Source: Streptomyces fulvorobeus | GTDB taxonomy: Bacteria; Actinomycetota; Actinomycetes; Streptomycetales; Streptomycetaceae | Reading direction: 5' to 3' | Assembly (NCBI RefSeq): GCF_013167895.1 | Contig: NZ_BLWC01000001.1 | Span: forward strand, 3,286,001 to 3,350,000 | DNA: 64,000 nt | Shown here: one piece after another, positions 37,875 through 45,074 of the stretch | How the letters are laid out: every line of letters begins with the position of its first letter | Numbering within the stretch: position 1 is the first letter of the stretch | The notes under the pieces: generated by a model | Database searches by the model: none | Told to the model about the DNA's origin: nothing | The model's input: only the letters and a program-made list of their open reading frames with translations | Position numbers and translations under genes: made by a program

Positions 37875-39563
37875 TCAGTTGGCGTTCACCAGGTCATGCG
37901 CGGGCACGGTCACCGTGCGCGCTCCCGGCGTGCCGCCCAGGACGACCTTGCGCAGGGCGCTGTTGTTGGTGAGATCGGTCTCCTTGAGCCGCTTCTCCGG
38001 GTTGGCGAGCACCTGGATGTAGTAGGTGCCGTTCGCCAGGCCGGTGATGTCGAAGGACTGGCCCGGAAGGTCCTGCGTGTACGTGTCGCCGGAGCCCACG
38101 TCGAGCACCTCGCGCACCGAGATCGAGTTCTCCTGGCCGCACGCGGTGGACAGGTCGGTGTTCCCCGGCTGCCAGTTGGCGTTCTTCACCGTGTAGTCGA
38201 CGGCGTCGGTGTTGGCCAGGCAGAACGCCTCCTTGCCGCTGCGCACGGTCTCCTTCTTGTCGGCCTTCAGCAGCCGGTAGCTGGCGAAGTCGGTGAAGTG
38301 CCAGTGCTCGTGGCCGGGGCGGGGGTCCCACTCCATGGTGCCGGTCGGCGTGTAGCCGACCTGCTTGCCTTCGGCGTCGTAGAAGTACTGGTAGGCGTCC
38401 ATCAGCTCCTTGCCGGGCGCCCGGAAGCCGTCCACGACGAGCTGGGCCGGGCCCGCGTTCCACACGTTGGCGCTGAAGGCCAGGTAGTCCTTGCCCTTCA
38501 CGTTCTCGTAGCCGTCGCTGACCGTGATGCCGTAGGCCGGCAGCGAGCGGAGGTCCGGCTTGGGCACGTCCGGCACGGACGCCTTGCCCTTCGGCCGGGC
38601 GGCGTTGGGCGCGACGGCCGGCGCCTGGCGCGAACCGTCCGTCTGGCCGGGAGCGTCACCCGTGTCCGACGCCCGCAGCGCGCTCTTCCTCAGCGCCCAG
38701 GGCAGGGCGGGCGGCGCGGGGGTGAGCGGACCGTGACCCACGTTGTACGAGGGACCGGCGCCGCTCGTCGCGGAGGCGGGCGCGGGTGCGCGCACCGGGC
38801 CGCCGTGACCGGCGTGACCGGCCATGGCGGAAGCGCCCCGGGCCCCGGCCTCGCCCGACTCGTCCTCCCAGCTGCGCTCGCGGACCGTCACCTTGATCGA
38901 CCGGGGCTTGTCGGCGATCCCGAACAGGTCCCGGTACTTCTTGGTCACGGACACCTTGGCGGTGTACCTGCCGGGCTTCATGACCACCGGAGTCCCGTAG
39001 TACCCCGCGTACGTGTTGGACGCCCAGCCCTTCTCGATCCCCCACACCGAGCCGAGGGTGAACGGGTTGGTCGGGCAGCTCTCGGGATACTTCGACGTGG
39101 ACGGCGCCTCGGGCCGTACCCGCCCGGAGGCGTTGTTCGGGCAGAAGGACTCCGTCCGGTTCGCCACGACCTTGCCCGAGGCGTCGGTGATGATGATCCG
39201 CGCGAAGCCGGGCAGCCCCGCGAAGTCCTTCACCGCACCGCGCGGGAGGGTCCTGGTGCGGACGGTCTTTCCTTCGCGGATGATCTGGGTGGCGACGACC
39301 GGGTCCTTGTAGGACTTACGCGTCACCTTGAGCTCGAAGGGCCCGTTGTCGGCGGTGACGTACGTACCGAGGTCGAGGTAGACCCCGGGGTCCTCCTTCC
39401 ACGAGTCGAGCGTCACCGAGGTCGAGGCCGCGATCAGGTCGAGCTTCGGCGCGGCGGCCGCCTTGCTTTCGGGCGCGGCGGCCACGACTCCGGCGGTCAC
39501 GGTGATCGCCGCGGCCGCGGCCATCGCCGAGCGCCACAGACGGGTCTGGCGGGATGTGGTCAT
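37875..39563 (-). CDS. Secreted lysyl-oxidase-family protein
   Basis: The 562-residue protein has a signal peptide (LWRSAMAAAAAITVTAGVVA, then ending near AAAAP). Its C-terminal half carries the copper-binding motif of lysyl oxidases in RPGHEHWHFTDFASYRLL. Downstream are conserved aromatic and Cys residues and VGSGDTYTQDLPGQSFDITG, then LANGTYYIQVLANPEKRLKE and TDLTNNSA. Lysyl oxidases are copper/quinone amine oxidases that act on lysine side chains outside the cell; bacterial substrates are unclear. The N-terminal half is beta-rich and unassigned, joined by an Ala/Pro linker. I chose ATG 39563; ATGs at 39584 and 39599 are alternatives. Confidence 0.82.
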   Translation of the reverse strand: MTTSRQTRLWRSAMAAAAAITVTAGVVAAAPESKAAAAPKLDLIAASTSVTLDSWKEDPGVYLDLGTYVTADNGPFELKVTRKSYKDPVVATQIIREGKTVRTRTLPRGAVKDFAGLPGFARIIITDASGKVVANRTESFCPNNASGRVRPEAPSTSKYPESCPTNPFTLGSVWGIEKGWASNTYAGYYGTPVVMKPGRYTAKVSVTKKYRDLFGIADKPRSIKVTVRERSWEDESGEAGARGASAMAGHAGHGGPVRAPAPASATSGAGPSYNVGHGPLTPAPPALPWALRKSALRASDTGDAPGQTDGSRQAPAVAPNAARPKGKASVPDVPKPDLRSLPAYGITVSDGYENVKGKDYLAFSANVWNAGPAQLVVDGFRAPGKELMDAYQYFYDAEGKQVGYTPTGTMEWDPRPGHEHWHFTDFASYRLLKADKKETVRSGKEAFCLANTDAVDYTVKNANWQPGNTDLSTACGQENSISVREVLDVGSGDTYTQDLPGQSFDITGLANGTYYIQVLANPEKRLKETDLTNNSALRKVVLGGTPGARTVTVPAHDLVNAN

Positions 39564-39926
39564 TTTCCCCGTACTCCGTTTCATACACGGGTTCCGCATG
39601 CCTGCTGGGAGCGGAACTCTTTCCCCGGCCGTGAAGAGCCGGTGAGCGGCACCCGAGTTGTCTGCGGACCCAGGAGACCCACAGGGTTGGCCGAAAACCG
39701 CTGTCAGCGCGTCGGTTCCGGCCGGAGAAGGACGTTCGGCGGGATGCGGGGTGCGTTTGTAGTAGGGGGATGGCCGGGGGTGCCGAACCTGCGCCCGGGA
39801 GCGGCATCCGTGACGCCTCGACCTGCTGACGCCCGCGCGGATTCTGCGTGGCCTCTGGCCACCCGGCCCGGTGGTGGTGCGACGGAGAACGAGGACGCGG
39901 CGTACGAACGTGCCGCTCTGAGACTC
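39564..39926. other. Intergenic stretch upstream of the lysyl-oxidase-like gene
   Basis: No gene is supported in these 360 bases. It should hold the promoter of the oxidase gene on the minus strand. Nothing else stands out. Confidence 0.35.
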
Positions 39927-40049
39927 ATGTCCGGCATGAGCCGTCAGTTCAGAGGCCCGGGCAGGGACATCACCGCGGCGCTCAAACAGTTCCGGGGAGC
40001 CGTGGCACGTATCGAACAGTGGGAACGCAGGGCACGCTCGCTGGCCTGA
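39927..40049 (+). CDS. Possible 40-residue basic protein
   Basis: ATG 39927 opens MSGMSRQFRGPGRDITAALK, then QFRGAVARIEQWERRARSLA and a stop. The sequence looks like an amphipathic helix with normal Streptomyces codon bias, and the frame continues upstream (ENEDAAYERAALRL) without a start. No ribosome site is evident. It may be the end of a longer decayed gene or a small protein. No family recognised. Confidence 0.35.
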   Translation: MSGMSRQFRGPGRDITAALKQFRGAVARIEQWERRARSLA

Positions 40050-40435
40050 GCCTCCCGGTATCCGAGCCGTGCCCGCTGCGGGTCGCGGGCGGCGGCCGGC
40101 GACCCGCCTCGCTGAGAAGGGAACGCCGGCTGAGGCCCGCGCCCGGAGCGGACACGCGGCGCCGGAGCGGGAACGCGGGGCCCAGGGCGGGGAGGGTGCA
40201 GCCGGAGCGGTACGACCCGGCGCTCGCTCGCGGGCGGCGGGGAGTGGCCCGGCGCGTCACCGGCCGCCCCGTCGCCCTCCGACTGACGTGCTACGGGTGA
40301 ATATGCGGGCATCGTGATGCGCCCGCGTCCTGGCACCGGCACTCTGCTGAAGGTGCGGAGCAGCGGGGGCGCGCCGGCCGGCCCAGGCCACGGGCCCGGT
40401 GAGACCCGCGGACGTGAGCCGAAGGGGGCGCTGCG
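40050..40435. other. Intergenic stretch before the prenyltransferase operon
   Basis: About 385 bases with no credible gene. It should contain the promoter of the prenyltransferase operon. I saw no repeat or RNA structure that I would defend. Confidence 0.35.
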
Positions 40436-41296
40436 ATGACATCCGGCGGAGCCGGGCCATCCGGTCAGGCGCATGCGACGGGTACGACGGCCGGCAGCGG
40501 CGGCACGCGGCCGCGGCGCCCGGCCTTACCGGCGGTCCCGGTACAGCAACGGGGCCCGTCCGGTGAGCAGCGGCCCCGCCCGGTGCCCCGCCATGTGGCG
40601 TGCGTGATGGACGGGAACGGCCGGTGGGCGCAGCAGCGCTCCCTGCCGCGTACCTCGGGGCACCAGGCGGCGGAGACGACGGTGATCGACGTCATCGAGG
40701 CGGCCCGGTCGGCCGGGGTCGAGTGGCTCAGCCTGTACGCCTTCTCCACCGAGAACTGGCGCCGCCCGGGCGAGGAGGTCGACTTCCTCATGCGCTTGGT
40801 GCGCCGTGTAGTACGTAAACACGCGCCCCTCCTGCACGCCCGCGGCATCCGCTGCCGCTTACTGGGAGCCGAGGACCCGAAGATCCCCGCCCCCCTGGCT
40901 CAGGACTTCGACGACCTGATGACGCTGACCGAGAGCAACCGGGGCATGACGCTGACCGTGGCGTTCGACCACGGCGGACGCCAGGACATCGTCTCCGCGG
41001 CGCGGTCCCTCATCCGCGCCGGAGTGCCCGCCGACGCCGTCGACCAGGAGCGCTTCGCCGCGCACCTGCCGGTGCCCGACATGCCTGACGTCGACCTCGT
41101 CATCCGTACCTCCGGCGAGCAGCGCATCTCCAACTTCATGCTCTGGCAGGTGGCGTACGCCGAGTGGGTCTTCCCCCCGGTGCTCTGGCCGGACTTCCGC
41201 GCACCGCACTTCCTGGAGTGCCTGCACGACTACCGCAACCGCGACCGCCGCTTCGGCGGCGTGACACCGCAAACGAACGGAGAGCGTGAAAGGTGA
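40436..41296 (+). CDS. uppS: cis-Prenyltransferase (undecaprenyl diphosphate synthase family)
   Basis: The 286-residue protein has all cis-prenyltransferase motifs: HVACVMDGNGRWAQ (catalytic Asp and P-loop), then SGHQAAETTVIDVIEAA, then LSLYAFSTENWRRP. Later come TLTVAFDHGGRQDI, DVDLVIRTSGEQRISNFMLW and AYAEWVFP. It condenses isopentenyl diphosphate to make Z-prenyl diphosphates, usually undecaprenyl-PP for the cell wall. The N-terminal 50 residues are a Pro/Gly extension not seen in the housekeeping enzyme. With the DUF2236 partner this suggests a specialised polyprenyl product. Its stop overlaps the next start by four bases. Confidence 0.9.
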   Translation: MTSGGAGPSGQAHATGTTAGSGGTRPRRPALPAVPVQQRGPSGEQRPRPVPRHVACVMDGNGRWAQQRSLPRTSGHQAAETTVIDVIEAARSAGVEWLSLYAFSTENWRRPGEEVDFLMRLVRRVVRKHAPLLHARGIRCRLLGAEDPKIPAPLAQDFDDLMTLTESNRGMTLTVAFDHGGRQDIVSAARSLIRAGVPADAVDQERFAAHLPVPDMPDVDLVIRTSGEQRISNFMLWQVAYAEWVFPPVLWPDFRAPHFLECLHDYRNRDRRFGGVTPQTNGERER

Positions 41297-42848
41297 AGGA
41301 CACGGACAGCAGCCACGCCAGGCCCCCCGGCCCGGCAGCCACGGGCCGGTACGACGGCCCCGGCAGCGAGACCACCGACGCGCCGACGGAATCCCTCTTC
41401 GGCCCCGGGTCGCAGTTCCACCAGTTCTTCAACGATCCCCGCTGGGCACTGGCCGTCGTCAGGGCCACGGTGCTGGAAGCCGCCCACCCGCAGATCGGCG
41501 CGGCACTGGTGGACAACTCCTCCTTCGTCGTCCACCCCTGGCGACGACTCCGCAACACCCTGGTGAGCCTGCAGCGCATGTACGGTGCCGACGAAGACGT
41601 ACGGCAGCGCGAGGCGGCACGGCTCAACCGTCTGCACACCCGGTTCAGCGGCACGGACGCGAAGAACCGTCCCTACGACGCGATGGACCCCGAAGTACGG
41701 GCGTGGGTGGTCGCGACGCTCTTCGAGAGCTCCGTCACCATGTGCCGGCTGAGCGGGCAGCCCCTGGACCCGATCACCATGGAACGGCTCTACGCCGAGT
41801 TCCAGGGGTTCCTCACGGCGTTGGGGACCAGGCGGGCCACCTCCCGCCCACGCTGCCCGAGTTCTGGCAGTACTACGACCGCATGGTCGCGGAGGAACTG
41901 CAGAACACGGAAGCGCTGCGCATCATCCTCTACAGACTCTTCGAGCACCTGCCGGCACCACCGCTGTTCGCGGGCCTGCCCACGGTCTGGGCGACCGGCC
42001 GGGCGCTGGCGGGGCCGGTCATCGGCACCGTCACCGTGGCCTCCCTCCCCGAGGTCTTCCGCCGCCGGGCGGGACTGCCGGAGGTCCCCGGTGCCCAGAC
42101 CCTGATGCAGGGCGCCTACGTGGCCGCTCGCATGGCCCGCGCCCTGCCCGACAACTGGCTCCAGACCGAGAACGTCATCAGCCTGCTCCACCTGTCGCCG
42201 GACGGCGACGGCCCCTACGCCGAGACGCTCAGTACTCTGCGCGGCCGGATGAGACGGGCCGGCGCACTGTTCCGGCTGATCACGCCCGTACCGTCGCAGC
42301 AGGACGGCAGACGGGGAACGGGCGATCCGGCAGATACGGCGGGCGCGCCAGGCACGGGCGGGGCCGAGAACCTGCGCAGCGCCCGCGAGTTCTTCACCGA
42401 GGTGCTGGACCAGACCGGGGACGGCTATCTGGACTGGCCCGATCTGGCCGCGATGGCACGGGAGCTCTGCTCCCGCCTCGACCTGGACGAGCCCGAGGAG
42501 ACCCGGCTGTACGACGCGTTCGCCGCGTGGTGGAGGGAACTCCAGGCGGCCCTGGACACCGACGGGGACGGCCGGGTAAGCGAGGAGGAGTACGCGGCCG
42601 CGACCCCGTCCCTGGCCGGCCCGGCGCTGATCAGGGTCGCGGAGGTCCTCTTCGGCGTCACCGACGCGGACGGCGACCAGTTCATCGACGCCGAGGAGTA
42701 CCGGGCACTGTTCAGAAGAGGCTTCGGCCGCGCCCTCGTGGACGCCCAGGGACGCTACTCCCGAGCCGCATTCGTGCGGGACTTCCTCTCCTTCATGTCG
42801 GGCCGCCGACGCTCGACCCCTTACGACCCACTGCTCTCCGACGCGTGA
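41293..42848 (+). CDS. DUF2236 (MpaB/latex-clearing-like) protein with C-terminal EF-hands, frame lost once
   Basis: From GTG 41293 the frame reads a DUF2236 start: SLFGPGSQFHQFFNDPRWAL, then VVRATVLEAAHPQIGAALVD. At the GGGG of 41823-41826 the sense moves one frame and continues DQAGHLPPTLPEFWQYYDRM to the stop at 42848. Adding one G gives one 518-residue protein. DUF2236 proteins include haem-type oxygenases such as the rubber oxygenase Lcp. The C-terminal third carries two canonical EF-hand loops (DTDGDGRVSEEE, DADGDQFIDAEE) and a weaker third (DQTGDGYLDWPD), so calcium binding is likely. It is translationally coupled to the prenyltransferase. Confidence 0.8.
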
Positions 42849-42886
42849 AGGCGGGACGCGGCGGGGCGGGGCCGCGCGACCACTGC

Positions 42887-43018
42887 ACGTCGAGGCCCCC
42901 GCAGCGAGCTGCGGGGGCCCACGACGTATTGCCCGGTGAGAGCATGCGGAGGGTACGAGATTCGAACTCGTGAGGGGTTGCCCCCAACACGCTTTCCAAA
43001 TGTTCGCTTGAGGGTCCG
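42887..43018 (-). repeat. att copy 1: tRNA-Ser(GGA) 3' fragment and terminator (left end of the islands)
   Basis: On the minus strand this reads the 3' half of tRNA-Ser: TTGGAAAGCGTG with anticodon GGA (42995-42997), a variable arm, T arm ACGAG TTCGAAT CTCGT and a CCCTCC acceptor end. It is followed by the hairpin at 42894-42919. The 5' side of the anticodon stem does not pair, so it is not a functional tRNA. It differs from copies 2 and 3 at several bases, including the acceptor. It marks the chromosome-island junction. Confidence 0.8.
42894..42919. terminator. Terminator hairpin of att copy 1
   Basis: GGCCCCCGCAGC and GCTGCGGGGGCC pair perfectly around two bases. It came with the tRNA fragment but also stands 46 bases after the DUF2236 gene, for which it can act. 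Confidence 0.75.
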
Positions 43019-43306
43019 GCGGGGGTCATGTGCGTCCTGACCTGTGGCGGAGCGGTCCACGGATGGGCTGTTGGACGGCCCCGTACGTAGGCGAACGAGA
43101 CCAGGACTGAGACCACGGATGGGCCGTCGGACACCTGCTGCGATCAGCTGGACCACTCAGGCCCCGCTGTGGACCATGCACCACCGGGCCTCGGCCCGCC
43201 AGGAGGAGAGACAGTCCGCGCGTGCGTCGCCTGCCCCCTCGTGCCCAGCGCGCACCCGCGCCTTCGCGGGCCTTGATGGCAATACAGAACTGAGACCGGA
43301 GGCCGG
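43019..43306. other. Left arm of island A
   Basis: No gene is supported. The stretch holds arm-like repeats: GAGACCAGGACTGAGACCA at 43097-43115 and CAGAACTGAGACC at 43285-43297. The first 60 bases after the tRNA fragment resemble the bases to the right of att copy 2 (both run through GGGTCCGG and TCTGACCTG-like words). Confidence 0.5.
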
Positions 43307-43732
43307 TCATACCTTCTTGACGACGATCGACTCCGGAACCAACCTCTCCAGGTCGTCCACATCCGAGGTGAAGACGGTGACCTGCCCCTTCTGCTGGCGC
43401 GCGATGACGGCGAGTATTGCGTCGATCGCGTACTTGTGGCCGTGCAGATTGGCATCCGCCAGCAGGCGGCGGGCCTGGCGGGCCTCGTCCTTCCCGATGT
43501 CAGCGACTTCGAGCCGGGAGAGTACCCAGTCCCAGCGCTGCTCGGTGGTTCTGCCGTCGTACGCCTCGACCAGCGTCATCGGAGACGTGACCACCTCGGC
43601 TTCACCCCGGGCTGCGAGGTCGAGCCACGCGATCATCTTCCGGTCGCCGCGTACGGCCAGGGATAGGGCTTCGCAGTCGAGTACGAAGACGCGTAGCGGC
43701 CGCTGCCCGGGTTCGCCGGACCGCTTCCTCAC
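43307..43732 (-). CDS. PIN-domain toxin (VapC-like)
   Basis: The 141-residue protein has a PIN nuclease fold with the expected acidic residues: Asp19 in VFVLDCEALSLAV, Glu in MTLVEAYDG, Asp in YAIDAILAVIA and Asp in VFTSDVDDLERL. VapC toxins cleave RNA, often tRNA. The start overlaps the antitoxin stop by four bases, the usual antitoxin-first order. It is the leftmost gene of island A and probably helps to keep the island in the chromosome. Confidence 0.82.
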   Translation of the reverse strand: MRKRSGEPGQRPLRVFVLDCEALSLAVRGDRKMIAWLDLAARGEAEVVTSPMTLVEAYDGRTTEQRWDWVLSRLEVADIGKDEARQARRLLADANLHGHKYAIDAILAVIARQQKGQVTVFTSDVDDLERLVPESIVVKKV

Positions 43733-44007
43733 GCGGCTTCTCCGGCGCCGTGCGTTCCGGTGGCGCGCCGGCGCTCATGCTCGGCGTCGAGGCCCTCCAA
43801 CTCCTCGAACGCTGTGGTGCGCTCTTCCTCGGTGAGAGGACCGTGTTCCTCCTGCAGCCAGTCCGACAGCTCCCGCAGCCGGTCCCGGTCGCGCTTGAAG
43901 CGCAGCGCCTCGGCGACGTACGCCGACATCCCCCGTTCTGCCGCCTCCGCACGGATCTCGTCCAGGAGATCCTCGGGAATCGTCACCGTTACCTTCTTCG
44001 TCGCCAT
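43729..44007 (-). CDS. Ribbon-helix-helix antitoxin partner of the PIN toxin
   Basis: The 92-residue protein begins MATKKVTVTIPEDLLDEIRA and EAAERGMSAYVAEALRFKRD, a ribbon-helix-helix DNA-binding start. An acidic/helical tail (LSDWLQEEHGPLTEEERTTA) follows and would bind the toxin. Such antitoxins repress their own operon. ATG 44007 is the only sensible start. Confidence 0.82.
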   Translation of the reverse strand: MATKKVTVTIPEDLLDEIRAEAAERGMSAYVAEALRFKRDRDRLRELSDWLQEEHGPLTEEERTTAFEELEGLDAEHERRRATGTHGAGEAA

Positions 44008-44074
44008 ACAAGCGACCATACTCTTGGTGTCACACTCCTTACCAGTGCAATTCTCGTGACCGCCAGGTCGGCGG

Positions 44075-44980
44075 TCAGGCGGTCGTGGCGGGACGTGGGC
44101 TGCCGTAGAAGACCTGGCTGGTGTGCCAGGAACGGTGGGCGGCGGCGATGGGGCGGACGCCCGGCTGGGGGCCGATGAGCGGACGGTCGGCGAGCGTGAT
44201 GACGTGCTCGCGGGCGGCGGTGCTGTGGCCGACGAAGCTCTGCGAGACCAGGATGCGGTGGCCCTTGCCATGGCCTTCGCCGAGACCGAGTACGCCTTTG
44301 TCGAACAGCTTGTGGTGCAGCGAGCACAGGCACAGCCCGTTCTCGACGCCGTCCGGTCCGTCGAACGCCCGCCAGCGCACATGGGCGGCCTCAAGCCCGA
44401 CCGGCACCGCGCCGATCCTGCCGTCGTACCCGCAGAAGGCGCACTGGTACTCGTACGCCGTCAGGACCATCTCCCGCATCCGCCGGTCCCGCTGCCTGCG
44501 CGCGGCCGAGAGCAGTGCGGTCTCGGCCTCCTCCAGCTCCAGGCCGACGGCTTCGCACAGCTCGCCGTGGAGGGAGGGCGGGAAGTTCAGATCGAGCAGC
44601 ACCCGTGTCATCCGGCCGAGAAGAGACGGCTCCCGCCGCAGCGCCGCCCTTAGCTCCGGCGTCAGCCGCCCAGCGGCGCCGGTTGCGCGCAGTTCCCTGA
44701 TCCCGGTCCCGGGGCTGCCCGGCCCGCGCTCGGTGCGCACCTCCCACACGCCGTCACTCACCAAGTGATGGAAGGGATAGGCGGGCGTCGTCCGGTTACC
44801 AGGACCGTATTCGGCGAGCAGTCCCCGCAGGTCCTCCTCCACGGCGCTGTACCGCAGCTCGTCATCGGCGTCCTGCTGGAACCGGCTGAGCGCGTACAGG
44901 AACAGCAACGGCTTGTGCGGAGCCCGCGTCCCGCTCCTCGTCCACTGCCTCAACTGTGCGGTGCGCTCGACCCAGTCCAT
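44075..44980 (-). CDS. Phosphorothioated-DNA-dependent restriction endonuclease (SBD-HNH)
   Basis: The 301-residue protein opens with a sulfur-binding domain: MDWVERTAQLRQWTR, then RAPHKPLLFLYALSRFQ, then NRTTPAYPFHHLVSDGVWEV. The C-terminal half is an HNH nuclease with two Cys pairs (YQCAFCGYDG and NGLCLCSLHHKLFD) around EAAHVRWRAFDGP. Enzymes of this type (ScoMcrA, SprMcrA) cut DNA carrying Dnd phosphorothioate modification. No dnd genes are in the window, so it would guard against modified incoming DNA. ATG 44980 begins the SBD directly. Confidence 0.82.
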   Translation of the reverse strand: MDWVERTAQLRQWTRSGTRAPHKPLLFLYALSRFQQDADDELRYSAVEEDLRGLLAEYGPGNRTTPAYPFHHLVSDGVWEVRTERGPGSPGTGIRELRATGAAGRLTPELRAALRREPSLLGRMTRVLLDLNFPPSLHGELCEAVGLELEEAETALLSAARRQRDRRMREMVLTAYEYQCAFCGYDGRIGAVPVGLEAAHVRWRAFDGPDGVENGLCLCSLHHKLFDKGVLGLGEGHGKGHRILVSQSFVGHSTAAREHVITLADRPLIGPQPGVRPIAAAHRSWHTSQVFYGSPRPATTA

Positions 44981-45074
44981 GGTCGGCGATCGTAGTGGCG
45001 GCTCGTCGCAGCGCTTGGTCGTGGGGCATCGCCGCAGTGGCCGGCCGAACACCGAGCCACGACGCGGATCCCGG

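Noticed and set aside
37896..40049. A 717-codon plus-strand frame opposite the lysyl-oxidase gene.
   Set aside because: Shadow frame; only its last 40 codons (39927-40049), beyond the oxidase gene, might be real and are listed separately with low confidence.
42946..43010. A functional tRNA-Ser gene at att copy 1 (and likewise at copies 2 and 3).
   Set aside because: The 5' half of the cloverleaf is absent at all three sites: bases before the anticodon loop do not pair with GCGTG and no GGAGG acceptor strand is in range.
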